Notes: a model not told the origin generated them from the letters alone. A stretch of 64,000 nt of DNA from Streptomyces rishiriensis (GCF_003112535.1 NZ_BEWA01000016.1:248001-312000), one strand, 5' to 3'. Positions 26,643 through 35,230 are shown, counted from the first letter of the stretch. Numbers and translations: made by a program.

Positions 26643-27404
26643 TCAGAACCCGTCGGCGTCGGTCATCGCCTCGGGCTCGTCGGCCTCCGTCTCCAAGAGC
26701 GTGGTGGGCCGTCGCACGACGAGCCCCTGGACCTCGTACGACATCTCCTTGACGTGGGGAGCCGGCGGCGGGTGGTAGCGGCCCGCGGACACCGACAGGT
26801 TGACGATGAGGTAGGCGTTCCAGGAACGTCCGACGCCCTGTCGGTCGGCGAACACCCGGCTTCCGTTCACCCACCAGACCACGGACCGTGAGCCGAACCG
26901 GACGCGCAGGTCCACCCATCCGCCCGGACGGACGGCGGGGTCGCGGTAGTAGGAGTTGCCGCCACGGACGTGGTTGGTCAGCTCCAGCAGGTCGGGGTTG
27001 TCGGGGTGGTACTCGAAGACGTCGATCTCCTGGCCGCCGTCCCGCCAGGTCCAGATGGCCGGCCAGGCTCCGGCCTCGTAGGGCAGCCGCACCCGCGCCT
27101 CGAGCACGTCTCCCGTACGGACGGTGAAGCCCTCCTCGCTCCCTTCCGTGGTGAGCAGACCCGTGTCCCACAGGCCGTCCTTGCGCAGGGTGGCGCGGAA
27201 GACGCCCGAGCGGCTGTAGGCGGGGTCCGCCGTCAGATGATCCAGTTTGTTGTCGCCGGGGTTGACGGGGCCGCCGTTCGGATACGCCCACGACCGCCCC
27301 GCCACCCATTGACGGGTGGACGCGAAGTCCGCTGTGAAGACGACCTCTGGACCGGTTCCGATCCCCTCTGCCAACGGTGTTCCGTCGAATGCAGCATTCT
27401 CCAT
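26643..27404 (-). CDS. GH16-like beta-glucanase/concanavalin-fold protein without signal peptide
   Basis: 253 aa from the ATG at 27404. The catalytic GH16 motif is present as EIDVFE (Glu126 and Glu131), preceded by the substrate-cleft segment GAWPAIWTWRDGG; STRQWVAGRSWAYPNGGPVN is near the N terminus. Laminarin- or mixed-linkage-glucan-type hydrolysis is the family role. No signal peptide is seen from this start, and the upstream frame to 27743 contains repeated DNA rather than a leader. Either the enzyme is leaderless or its signal was lost. No partner genes adjoin. Confidence 0.75.
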   Translation of the reverse strand: MENAAFDGTPLAEGIGTGPEVVFTADFASTRQWVAGRSWAYPNGGPVNPGDNKLDHLTADPAYSRSGVFRATLRKDGLWDTGLLTTEGSEEGFTVRTGDVLEARVRLPYEAGAWPAIWTWRDGGQEIDVFEYHPDNPDLLELTNHVRGGNSYYRDPAVRPGGWVDLRVRFGSRSVVWWVNGSRVFADRQGVGRSWNAYLIVNLSVSAGRYHPPPAPHVKEMSYEVQGLVVRRPTTLLETEADEPEAMTDADGF

Positions 27405-27534
27405 GCGCGGATGCTGCTCCGCATATGACGTCGGCATGCAGATGCCGGGAAAACCGGGGAAAGGACAACTCTCACGAGTGAACGCGGCGCTGATCGCGTC
27501 GGGCGGAGGGGCGGAACGGCGGCTGACGCAGCCC

Positions 27535-27627
27535 CGGTACGCCCGCGCCCGCGGTGACGTCGTCGCGGTACGCCCGCACCCGCGGTGACGTCGTCGCGGT
27601 ACGCCCGCCCCCGCGGTGACGTCGTCT
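27535..27627. repeat. Three 31-bp tandem repeats
   Basis: Three near-identical 31-bp units (27535-27565, 27566-27596, 27597-27627). Each starts CGGTACGCCCGC, varies at one base (G, A or C) and ends GCGGTGACGTCGTCG. They fill part of the 366-nt space upstream of the GH16-like gene. They are directly tandem with no spacers, so this is a minisatellite, not a CRISPR. Nothing else is seen in 27405-27770. Confidence 0.92.
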
Positions 27628-27770
27628 GCCACCGGGACGGCGCCGCCGGGTTCCTCTCGACATGCTCCGCGGGGCTGTCTGTTCACCAGCCCGTCCTGGC
27701 GCCGCTCTTCCCGCCCCCGGGCGTGTCGGGTCACCGTTCCCACCCCGTCACTCCGTCGGGGCGGGAGCCG

Positions 27771-29414
27771 TCACCGGGCGTACTGCGGGCTCCACCGGGC
27801 CGCCTCGACGGCCGCGCGCAGCTCCTCCTCGCTGGCCTTCGGAGCGACGCCGTCCTCCACGGCCGCCATCGCCGCGGCCACCGCGATCTCCCGGGCGGCG
27901 TCCCGCATCTCCCCCAGCGGCGGCAGCAGCGGTGCGGGGGCGCCGCTGTCGTCCGGGGCGGACCGGGCGGCGCAGTCACCGACCGCGCGGGCGGCGGCCA
28001 CCATCATGCGGTCCGTCACCCGGGTGGCCCGGGCCGCCGTGACCGCCAGGCCGATGGCGGGGAACACGTACACGTTGTTCGCCTGGGCGACCGGCGTCTC
28101 ACGGCCGTCGACCGTCACCGGCGGGAACGGGGATCCGGTGGCGATCAGCGCCTTGCCGTCCGTCCAGCGCACGAGGTCGGCGGGGTCGGCCTCGGCGTGG
28201 GAGGTCGGGTTGGACAGCGGGAAGATCACCGGACGGTCGCACGAGGCCGCCATCCGCCGCACGATCTCCTCCGTGAAGGCGCCGTGCGCGGTGGACAGCC
28301 CGATCAGCACGGTCGGTTCGACCCGGTCCACCACCTCGGCCAGGCCGTACGACTCCTGTTCGTCGTCGCGGGCGTAGACCCGCTGCTCGTCGGTCAGCCC
28401 GTCCCGGGAGCCGGTCAGCAGCCCGTCGACGTCCACGAACCAGAAGCGGGAGGCGGCCTCCTCCTGCGGAACGCCGTCGTCGACCAGGGCGATGCGGATC
28501 ATGTCGGCCACGCCGACCGCGGCGGAGCCCGCGCCGAGGATGACGATCCGCTGGTCGGCGAGCCGGGTCCCCGCCACCCGTGTCGCCGTGGTGAGCCCCG
28601 CGAGGGCGACGGCCGCGGTGCCCTGGATGTCGTCGTTGAAGGTCAGCAGCCGGTCCTGGTAGCGGCTGAGGATGCGCCGGGCGTGCGCCGTCGCGAAGTC
28701 CTCCCACTGCAGCAGCGTCCCCGGCAGCTCCGCCTCCACGGCCGCCACGAACGCCTCCACCAGTTCGTCGTACTGGGCCCCGGTCACCCGGCGCTCGCGG
28801 CGACCCAGGTAGTGCGGGTTGTTCAGCAGTTCCTCGTTGTCCGTCCCGGCGTCCAGCAGGACCGGCAGCGTCCGGGCGGGGTGGATGCCGCCGATCGCCG
28901 TGTACAGGCTGAGTTTGCCGATCGGGATGCCCATGCCGCCCACCCCCTGGTCGCCCAGCCCGAGGATGCGCTGGCCGTCGGTGACGACGATGACGTCCAC
29001 GTCGTCGTGCGGGCGGTTGCGCAGGATGTCACGGAAGCGGTGGCGGTCCTCGTACGACAGGAACAGCCCGCGGGGGCGGCGGTAGATCTCGCTGAAGCGC
29101 CGGCACGCCTCGCCGACCGTCGGGGTGTAGACGACCGGCAGCATCTCCTCCAGGTGTTGCGTGACCAGCCGGTGGAACAGCACCTCGTTGGTGTCCTGGA
29201 GCTGGCGCAGGTAGATGTGCCGGTTCAGTGGCTTGTCGTAGCCGAGAAACGCCGCGTACGCCCGGTCCGCCTGGTCATCCAGCGTCTCCATGGCGGGCGG
29301 CAGCAGCCCGTCGAGGCCGAACTCGGCCCGCTCCGCCGCACTGAACGCGGTGCCCTTGTTGCGCAGGGGGTCGTACAGGAGAGCGGCGCCTTTGCGGGAA
29401 TCGTTCACTGTCAT
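27771..29414 (-). CDS. maeA: NAD-dependent malic enzyme
   Basis: Oxidative decarboxylation of malate to pyruvate. 547 aa from the ATG at 29414 (MTVNDSRKGAALLYDPLRNKG). Large-type malic enzyme: YTPTVGEACRRFSEIYRRP, the metal/substrate segment TDGQRILGLGDQGVGGMGIP, KLSLYTAIGGI, FNDDIQGTAAVALAG, and the nucleotide-binding ILGAGSAAVGVADMI. The size and the motifs match the bacterial SfcA/MaeA (NAD) group better than the short MaeB form. Single gene, 91 nt upstream of the TOPRIM gene end. Confidence 0.93.
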   Translation of the reverse strand: MTVNDSRKGAALLYDPLRNKGTAFSAAERAEFGLDGLLPPAMETLDDQADRAYAAFLGYDKPLNRHIYLRQLQDTNEVLFHRLVTQHLEEMLPVVYTPTVGEACRRFSEIYRRPRGLFLSYEDRHRFRDILRNRPHDDVDVIVVTDGQRILGLGDQGVGGMGIPIGKLSLYTAIGGIHPARTLPVLLDAGTDNEELLNNPHYLGRRERRVTGAQYDELVEAFVAAVEAELPGTLLQWEDFATAHARRILSRYQDRLLTFNDDIQGTAAVALAGLTTATRVAGTRLADQRIVILGAGSAAVGVADMIRIALVDDGVPQEEAASRFWFVDVDGLLTGSRDGLTDEQRVYARDDEQESYGLAEVVDRVEPTVLIGLSTAHGAFTEEIVRRMAASCDRPVIFPLSNPTSHAEADPADLVRWTDGKALIATGSPFPPVTVDGRETPVAQANNVYVFPAIGLAVTAARATRVTDRMMVAAARAVGDCAARSAPDDSGAPAPLLPPLGEMRDAAREIAVAAAMAAVEDGVAPKASEEELRAAVEAARWSPQYAR

Positions 29415-29505
29415 GCCTTCCCGCCTGCCCCGCATGTCCTTTCGCGCACGCCAAGCCATGGACAAGGCGTCGGCAAGGAATGGTCACCGGGCGGCGGGCG
29501 AGCGG

Positions 29506-30123
29506 TCACAGGCCGTCGAAGAGGTCGTCCAGCGGGGCGGGCGCCCGGTCGGGGGCGAGGGCTTCGACCAGGACCCGTCCGTAACGGATCTTGCGGCCTT
29601 TCTTCGTGCCCATGAAGCGGCGCAGCTGCTGCTCCCGCGGCCGGCCGTACTGGGCCGGCTGCCGCACGAAGGTCCGCCAGGCGCGCAGTTCGTCCTCGGC
29701 CTCGACGATCTGCTCGACCCGTGCCGGGCCCAGCGCGCGGATGAGCTCGTCCTCCAGGTCCGCCGTGCACACGTGGATGCGCGGCCGCGGTGTCCAGGTC
29801 GGGTCGAGGCCCCGGTCGAAGAAGGGCTTCTCGCGCTCGTCGCACAGACCGATCAGACGGAGGCCGAGACCGGCCGGCCCCAGGAGCGCCGCATAGCGGC
29901 CGACGCTCATCGCTCCGCCCATCGGCATCACGCACACCCCCTCGGCCGCCAGGTCCCGGCCGCGCCCCACGGCCAGCGCCTCGACGGCAGCGAGGTCGCT
30001 CAGGCCTTCCACCAGGACCGCCGTACGCACCCCCAGCACCTCGGCCAGCTCCCCTGCCGGGCCGCCGGGGCCACCGGCCGCCCAGCCCGCGACCTCGTGC
30101 CGGAACGTGCGCATGTCGACCAT
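29506..30123 (-). CDS. Stand-alone TOPRIM-domain (OLD-like) protein
   Basis: 205 aa from the ATG at 30123. The TOPRIM fold of the OLD-nuclease type is visible: the acidic nucleotide-transfer motif VLVEGLSDLAAVEALA, the GGAMSVGRYAALLG segment, the DxE-like LIGLCDEREK, and ADLEDELIRALG. The C-terminal part (FRQ-type basic segment with RRFMGTKKGRKIRYG) may contact nucleic acid. There is no ABC ATPase domain as in full OLD proteins and no UvrD-like partner as in Gabija. Related single-domain proteins are frequent in Streptomyces; function unknown. Confidence 0.75.
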   Translation of the reverse strand: MVDMRTFRHEVAGWAAGGPGGPAGELAEVLGVRTAVLVEGLSDLAAVEALAVGRGRDLAAEGVCVMPMGGAMSVGRYAALLGPAGLGLRLIGLCDEREKPFFDRGLDPTWTPRPRIHVCTADLEDELIRALGPARVEQIVEAEDELRAWRTFVRQPAQYGRPREQQLRRFMGTKKGRKIRYGRVLVEALAPDRAPAPLDDLFDGL

Positions 30124-30216
30124 GCCGGGAAGTCTGCTACGTCGACGGACGACGACGCACGCGATATTCGACGGCCACGCCGACATCACCGCGACGCGGG
30201 GCGCCCGGCAGAGCGG

Positions 30217-30738
30217 TCAGGCGGCGTGGCACAGCGTCTTCGGATCGGTCAGCGCCGCGGTGCGGGCCGTGGGCACGGGCAGGGGGACGGCGACCTCGGC
30301 CACGCCCCGGGAGCGACCGCGCGCGAAGACGACCAGGCGCAGGACCGCGAACCGTGCGACGCCGGCGAGCGCGGAGGCGGACAGGTACACGGCCTGTTCG
30401 CACACCGCGCCGGGTGACTGCACCGACACGTGCAGCGCGACCATCGCCACGCAGGTCATCGCGTACGCGGCCGCCGCGGACCCCGCCGACTGCGCGTGCT
30501 GACGCCAGGTCGCCCGACCGCCCGCGCCGAAGGTGAACCGCGCGTGGAGGTCGGTGGCGACGAGGGTCGACGCAGCCGTGACCAGGGCGTTGGCCAGGGC
30601 CCACGGGATCCGGGAGGCGAGAGCCGCCACGGCGAAGCTTGAGGCCACCCCCACTCCCCCGCCGCACAGCACGAAGCGGGCGAACGCCATGACGCTGTCG
30701 GGCACGGCGCGTTGCCGCCTCCGCACTGCCTTCCTCAC
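30217..30738 (-). CDS. GtrA-family membrane protein
   Basis: 173 aa with four predicted helices (about residues 18-40, 44-65, 82-105, 118-140). The GtrA pattern is seen in ARFVLCGGGVGVASSFAV, then NALVTAASTLVATDLHARFTF, with a basic loop after it. Family members flip or help flip undecaprenyl-linked sugars. No glycosyltransferase gene is next to it. Starts at the ATG at 30738; the upstream 411-nt space carries the GTTGCA motif cluster. Confidence 0.8.
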   Translation of the reverse strand: MRKAVRRRQRAVPDSVMAFARFVLCGGGVGVASSFAVAALASRIPWALANALVTAASTLVATDLHARFTFGAGGRATWRQHAQSAGSAAAAYAMTCVAMVALHVSVQSPGAVCEQAVYLSASALAGVARFAVLRLVVFARGRSRGVAEVAVPLPVPTARTAALTDPKTLCHAA

Positions 30739-30828
30739 CCTGTCCGCTCCTCTGACCGCCCCCGCTGCGAGCCGGGGCCCCCTCTCGGCGAAGCCATCGA
30801 TCCGCAGTTTCCGACCGAGGAAACGCTA

Positions 30829-30954
30829 CGTTGCATTCACAGGTTCGACAACTCATTTATTGCGAGAGACAGTCGAACTCGCAGGATAGTGCCCACATTT
30901 CGTTGCAACGACTCTACGGAGAATGCAACGACGACACCCAGCAATCGTTGCAAT
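30829..30954. promoter_or_regulatory. Cluster of four GTTGCA/TGCAAC motifs upstream of gtrA-like gene
   Basis: CGTTGCAT at 30829, CGTTGCAACG at 30901, AATGCAACG at 30922 and CGTTGCAAT at 30946, in an unusually AT-rich patch. An extra inverted repeat GTTCGAC...GTCGAAC flanks 30843-30878. It looks like a multi-site binding region for a regulator. Nothing else is seen in the 30739-31149 space. Confidence 0.4.
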
Positions 30955-31149
30955 GGCCTGGAAGCGAAAGCCATCGACGAGATATCGACGAGATGCGGTG
31001 ACGCGCAACGTCCCTACCTGAAGGTGCGGTTCGGGGCACGCCTGCCCGGTGGCCGCCGGCGCCAGGAGAGCAACTCCCCCCCAGGCGCCGCGGACTGCCA
31101 CAGCTACGCCGCGCACATGCACCGTCGGCATGCGCTCTCGGCGTGCGCC

Positions 31150-31601
31150 TCACGGCAGGCCGATTTCCTTGCGGGCCTCCGTCACCCAGCGCAGGACTCC
31201 ATGGGAGTCGGTGGCCTCGGCGAGCTCCGTCGCTTCCTCCTCCTCGAAGTGCGCTCGCGCCCGGTCGAGCCGGCCGGCCATGTGTTCGGCGAAGCCGATG
31301 TGCCGCAACGGCGGACCACCTGACGGAAGGCGCCGAGCCAGAAGACCGCCTCGCCCTCGCCGCGTAGGTCACCGAGCCGGACGTACAACTCCGCGGCCCG
31401 CTCGAAGAGTTCCCGTTCGCATGGGTCCGCGACCCGCTCCTGCAGAAGGCGGGCGTGGACCAGTCGGCCGCGGGCCGGCGCGAGGTCCGCCTCGACCGCG
31501 TCGAGACTCCGGTCGGCGAGCGCCGGCGCACTGCCGTCCCCGCCGAACACGGCACGCTCACAGAGGAGTTCGGCCCGTCCGACTCGCCCGTCCGCGGTCA
31601 T
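31150..31601 (-). pseudogene. TPR-type protein remnant with internal deletion and frameshift
   Basis: From the ATG at 31601 the first about 90 residues read as a Streptomyces tetratricopeptide-like protein (RAELLCERAVFGGD, then ERAAELYVRLGDLRGEGEAVFWLGAFRQVV). The frame is then lost. In another minus-strand frame the C terminus resumes as LRHIGFAEHMAGRLDRARAH, ending TEARKEIGLP and a TGA at 31150-31152. Compared with such proteins, roughly 25 residues between the two parts are missing, so this is an internal deletion that also shifts the frame, near 31315-31325. No intact copy is in the window. Confidence 0.65.
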
Positions 31602-31662
31602 GTGCGTGATCGTACGACGACGCGTCCTGCGTGCGCCGGACCGGATCAGGGCCCCGACGCGC

Positions 31663-31699
31663 GTCGGGCCCCGGAGCGGGAAGCGCTCCGGGGCCCGAC
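31663..31699. terminator. Strong hairpin terminator downstream of csp
   Basis: Perfect 16-bp stem (GTCGGGCCCCGGAGCG with its complement) and a 5-nt loop GGAAG, beginning 12 nt past the cold-shock gene stop. An overlapping palindrome (CCCGACGCGCGTCGGG, 31653-31668) could form an alternative fold. Works as an intrinsic terminator without a U-tract. Confidence 0.85.
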
Positions 31700-31710
31700 G
31701 GTGTTCGAGA

Positions 31711-31914
31711 TCAGGCAGGCGTGATGTTCTCCGCCTGCGGGCCCTTCTGGCCCTGGGTGATGTCGAAGGTGACCGCCTGGCCTTCCTGGAGCTCACGGAA
31801 GCCGGAGGCGTTGATGTTGGAGTAGTGGGCGAAGACGTCCGGTCCGCCGCCGTCCTGGGCGATGAAGCCGAAGCCCTTTTCGGCGTTGAACCACTTCACA
31901 GTTCCGCTGGCCAT
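31711..31914 (-). CDS. Cold-shock domain protein (CspA family)
   Basis: 67-aa single-domain RNA/DNA-binding protein. RNP1-like KGFGFIAQD and RNP2-like DVFAHYSNI are intact, with the N terminus MASGTVKWFNAE typical of Streptomyces Csp proteins. The ATG at 31914 has GGGAGG about 8 nt upstream. A strong terminator follows. The long upstream space suggests a structured 5' leader, as in many csp genes. Confidence 0.96.
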   Translation of the reverse strand: MASGTVKWFNAEKGFGFIAQDGGGPDVFAHYSNINASGFRELQEGQAVTFDITQGQKGPQAENITPA

Positions 31915-32468
31915 GCTGGTGCCTCCCAGTTGTTGTCGGGAACCGCACCGCGCGGCCCCGGAGGTGATCGCCCTGGTCCGGCACTGCACAGCAAAACGCC
32001 CACGCGACGGCGCGGGCAGGTACTGCGAACCACGACAGCTGACGATGACGCTACACGGCGAGAGCGGCCCCCACCAGAGAGCAACGGTCATGATCCGCCG
32101 CCTGTGCGACACCGGAGCACCCGACGGGGGCAGCCCTCCGACCGTCCGGTCCACCCCCGCACGCCTCGGGAGCAGTTGTGCCTCGAAGGGTTCCGTGCGG
32201 TGGGCGGCGAGGGAGTGCCCTCCGTTCTCGTCTCACGGAATTGCCCCCGCTGTCACCCGATCGGCGGGTGATCGATCATTCATGCAGGGACGTCCGGCCA
32301 TTCCATGAGGCCGTTCCGGGCAAAGGTGGTGCTGCATTTCCGCGCAGGGCGCGCGGAGGGGTGTCTTCTCTCGCCGTCCGGCACGTCGCAGCTGTGCCTC
32401 GGCGGCGGGGACACCTGGGCGAGTCCGGCGCGATCCGCCGGAATGTCACCGTATGCACGTCGGTACGG
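31915..32468. other. Long intergenic region: csp leader and promoter, otherwise empty
   Basis: 554 nt with no gene that I can support. The part next to csp (about 31915-32050) is probably its 5' leader and holds a GC-rich hairpin near 31995-32020 on the minus strand. The rest, up to the VOC gene stop at 32469, shows only short frames with poor codon bias. Confidence 0.5.
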
Positions 32469-32822
32469 TCAGGCGGGTTGCCACAGCTCGACCCGGTTTC
32501 CTTCGGGATCGGTGACCCAGCCGAACCGGCCGACGCCGTCCATTTCCTGCGTCTCCTTTTCCACGGCCGCGCCTTTGGCGCGCAATTGCGCGAGCATCGC
32601 GTCGAGGTCGCGCACCCGGAAGTTGAGCATGGTCTGCTGAGCGCGGGATCCGAAGTAGTCGGTCTCGGACTCGAACGTCGCGAACACCGTCGGTCCGGCT
32701 CCCTGCCTCCACAGGCCGTTGTCGTCGGCCTCCAGGCCGAGGCAGTCGCGATACCAGGCGTTCAGGGCCGCGGGGTCGGCCGCCCGCAGGAAATATCCGC
32801 CGATTCCAAGCACACGTTCCAT
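32469..32822 (-). CDS. VOC-superfamily (glyoxalase/bleomycin-resistance fold) protein
   Basis: 117 aa with two beta-alpha-beta modules. ERVLGIGGYFLRAADPAALN at the start, MLNFRVRDLDAMLAQLRAKG in the middle and WVTDPEGNRVELWQ at the end, whose Glu is the usual metal ligand. Starts at the ATG at 32822. No substrate can be inferred. It lies 58 nt downstream of another VOC gene in the same direction. Confidence 0.85.
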   Translation of the reverse strand: MERVLGIGGYFLRAADPAALNAWYRDCLGLEADDNGLWRQGAGPTVFATFESETDYFGSRAQQTMLNFRVRDLDAMLAQLRAKGAAVEKETQEMDGVGRFGWVTDPEGNRVELWQPA

Positions 32823-32880
32823 ACCGTCATTTTGCCAGGACGGCGATCCGGCCGAGGGCCGACCGTGACCCGATAGGCCG

Positions 32881-33330
32881 TCAGTTCTCCTTCATGTCCT
32901 TCTTCAGCTCCTCGGCGAGCATCACGAGGATGCCGCTGGGGCCGCGGAGGTACGTGAGCTTGTAGACGTCCTGATAGGTCGCCACACCGCGAAGCGGACG
33001 GCATCCGTGCTTCGCGGCAGCCTCGAGGGCTTCGTCGATGTCGTCGACCGAGAAGGCGACGCGATGCATGCCGATCTCATGGGGAAGAGTGGGCTCCGAC
33101 TCGATCGCCTCGGGGTGGATGTACTCGAAGAGCTCGAGGCGACCGTGGCCGTCCGGCGTCTGGAGCATCGCGATGCTGGCGTGATTGCCATCAAGGCCGA
33201 CCGCGGTGTCGGTCCACTCACCGCTGACCGTGTCACGGCCGATGACCGTGAGGCCGAGGTCGGTGAAAAAGGAGATCGCTGCTTCGAGGTCGCGAACGGC
33301 GATGCCGACGTTCTCGAGTTTGATGGCCAT
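32881..33330 (-). CDS. VOC-superfamily protein, methylmalonyl-CoA-epimerase-like layout
   Basis: 149 aa from the ATG at 33330 (MAIKLENVGIAVRDLEAAIS); an ATG 9 nt upstream is an alternative. The two VOC modules contain FFTDLGLTVIGRD, GRLELFEYIHPE, HRVAFSVDDIDEALEAA and the C-terminal YLRGPSGILVMLAEEL. Lys-rich C terminus (KKDMKEN). A lyase or dioxygenase role is possible; the epimerase likeness is only general. An AT-rich/non-canonical start region gives no strong ribosome site. Confidence 0.8.
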   Translation of the reverse strand: MAIKLENVGIAVRDLEAAISFFTDLGLTVIGRDTVSGEWTDTAVGLDGNHASIAMLQTPDGHGRLELFEYIHPEAIESEPTLPHEIGMHRVAFSVDDIDEALEAAAKHGCRPLRGVATYQDVYKLTYLRGPSGILVMLAEELKKDMKEN

Positions 33331-33516
33331 GCATTGCATGCTAGCGAGCCGGGCCCGTCCGGGGCTTCGGGCGCTTCCGGCAAGGACACGGCCCGAAGCC
33401 AGGACCGTCCTCGCAGATCCTCGTTCTCGGCGGTCAAAGGCACAGGGGTCGGGGCCCGGGGTGTTGCGGGCCCCGACCCCTGCACGAGGTATGGGTTCCT
33501 GGGCAGCGGTCCAGGT

Positions 33517-34310
33517 TCAGGCGCGCTGCGTCCAGTCCTGGTCCAGGCGGTCGTCCAGACCAGCGGCGGCGAAGGCAGCTTCCAGGTCTTCGCGGCCTTC
33601 GGTGAAGTGGGCCCAGCTGTCGTGGTGGGCCGGGACGACACGACACAGCGGGCGTCAAGAATCCGGGTGGCCTCGGCGGCCTGCGCACTGTCCAGGACGA
33701 TCAGGTTGCCGTCGAAGAGCATGGGGAAACGGGGTGCGCCAGCGAACAGGATGGCGGTGTCCACTGGGGCGAAGCGCTCGGCGATCTCCCTGACGGCGTC
33801 GAGGGAGGCGTTGTCGCCGCTGACGTAAACGGTGGGCAGGTCCTCGCCGGTCAGGACGAAGCCGACGACCTGGCCGGCGTACGGCTCGACCTCCTCGCGC
33901 GGGCCGGGGCCGTGGATGGCGGGAACCCCGGTGACGGTGATGGTGCCGCCGCCCGGGCGCTCCAGCTCGACCGTCTGCCAGTCGGCCAGACCCTTGGCCT
34001 TCCCTCCGAGGCGTTCGCCGCCGCCGGGGGTGGTCAGGGTGAGGGGGACGTCGGCGAGCAGGGCTCGGCCGGAGGTGTCGAGGTTGTCGGCGTGCTCGTC
34101 ATGGGAGAGCAGGACCACGTCGACGGGGCCGACGTCGGCGGGGGTGGCGGTGGAGGGGGCGGTCTTGGTCAGGGTCGGGCCGGGCGAAGGGTATTCGCCG
34201 GGGCCGTCGAAGGTCGGGTCGGTCAAAAAGCGCAGGCCGCCGTACTCGAACAGGGCGGTCGGGCCGCCGAACGTGCGAACCGGGAACTGATCGGCGTCGA
34301 GCTGGGACAT
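33517..34310 (-). pseudogene. MBL-fold metallo-hydrolase disrupted by a 5-bp tandem duplication
   Basis: From the ATG at 34310 the frame encodes a YfnA/UlaG-like MBL-fold enzyme: FGGPTALFEYGGLRFLTDPT, the metal motif SHDEHADNLD, VTGVPAIHGPG and YVSGDNASLDAV. At DARCVV the frame changes. The conserved C terminus (VPAHHDSWAHFTEGREDL, ending DQDWTQRA) resumes in another frame, stopping at 33517. The break coincides with a tandem ACGACACGAC (33635-33644, plus strand), a 5-bp duplication. Removing it restores about 262 aa, normal for the family. The read-through frame would otherwise run on antisense through the VOC gene. Either recent inactivation or an assembly error. Confidence 0.7.
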
Positions 34311-34321
34311 CACATCTCCGC

Positions 34322-34355
34322 TTCTCACGAAAAAACTATGTGTTTAACGTGAGAA
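34322..34355. promoter_or_regulatory. Inverted repeat TTCTCACG-N18-CGTGAGAA between divergent MBL and CGNR genes
   Basis: Perfect 8-bp arms around an AT-rich 18-nt spacer, in the 92-nt divergent promoter region of the MBL-fold gene and the CGNR-type regulator. It is well placed to be the binding site of that regulator and to control both genes. Confidence 0.6.
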
Positions 34356-34402
34356 TAGGTTGGCAGGTGTCACGGAAAAACGCAATCGCTACCATGAGGG
34401 GC

Positions 34403-35017
34403 ATGGACGACACCCTGGCCACCGCCACCGACACGGCGCTGACCCCTCTGCCCCCGGCTCCGGGTGCCGACCGATACCGTTCCCTGGACTTCGCCGACAC
34501 CGCCGCGACCCTGCCCGCCGGCCAGAGCTACGACCTGCTCGCGGCACCCGAATCGGCTATGCGCTGGCTCGCTGCCCACGACCTGACCACCCCGGACGTG
34601 CAGCTGTACGAGGTGTGTGCCCAGCGGATGCGCACGCTGCGTGCCCACGTACGTGCCCTGTTCGCCGCCCGCGTGGACACCGGCACCCCGCCCGAGGAAT
34701 CCCTGCGCGCGGTGAACGAGGCGCTCACAGCCGTGCCCACCGCACCCGTCCTCGCCTGGGACGGGACCCAGGGGCTGCACCGCATCCAGGCGCACCCCAC
34801 CGACCGGGCCGTCAACCATGCATTGGCGACCCTCGCTGCCGACGCCGCCGACCTGCTCACCGGTCCCGACGCCGGCATCCTCGCCGCTTGCGGCTCCGCG
34901 CCCTGCGACCGGTTCCTTGTGCGCACCCATGGCCGGCGCCACTGGTGCTCCACCCGCTGCGGTGACCGCGCCCGCGCCGCCCGTGCCTACGCCCGGCGCA
35001 GCGGCGCCTCGGGCTGA
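34403..35017 (+). CDS. ABATE/CGNR zinc-finger protein (putative regulator)
   Basis: 204 aa from ATG 34403 (MDDTLATATD); an ATG at 34394 is possible. The N-terminal ABATE-like part includes GQSYDLLAAPESAMRWLAAH. The C-terminal zinc ribbon reads CGSAPCDRFL, then HWCSTRCGDRARAARAYARR, the CGNR-type zinc finger of Streptomyces stress regulators. It is divergent from the MBL-fold gene with an inverted repeat between, so it probably regulates itself and that neighbour. The ligand is unknown. Confidence 0.85.
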   Translation: MDDTLATATDTALTPLPPAPGADRYRSLDFADTAATLPAGQSYDLLAAPESAMRWLAAHDLTTPDVQLYEVCAQRMRTLRAHVRALFAARVDTGTPPEESLRAVNEALTAVPTAPVLAWDGTQGLHRIQAHPTDRAVNHALATLAADAADLLTGPDAGILAACGSAPCDRFLVRTHGRRHWCSTRCGDRARAARAYARRSGASG

Positions 35018-35230
35018 CACTCCACCCGCGGACCGTCCGGTGGCCACCTGAGCACCTTCAGCAGGCTGCTTCCGGCTGCCAACCGACCCTCCGATACTCG
35101 ATCACTTCAAGGTCATTGCTTCGGCTCCGGCCCTCTCACAGCCGTTCCTCGCAGGAGAACTCGCCGAAGGGCAGGGGCTCAACGGCGTCGACCTGCTGCC
35201 GATGCATCGGAGGCACAGGGAGTGTTTGTC

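Noticed and set aside
27535..27627. Possible CRISPR array
   Set aside because: The units are directly tandem without spacers, only three copies, and no cas genes are present.
29506..30123. Gabija-like defence system
   Set aside because: There is a TOPRIM protein but no ATPase domain and no UvrD-like helicase beside it.
32922..33517. Read-through extension of the MBL-fold frame as a fusion protein
   Set aside because: It runs antisense-like through the downstream VOC gene in the wrong frame and lacks any known fold; the frameshift explanation fits better.
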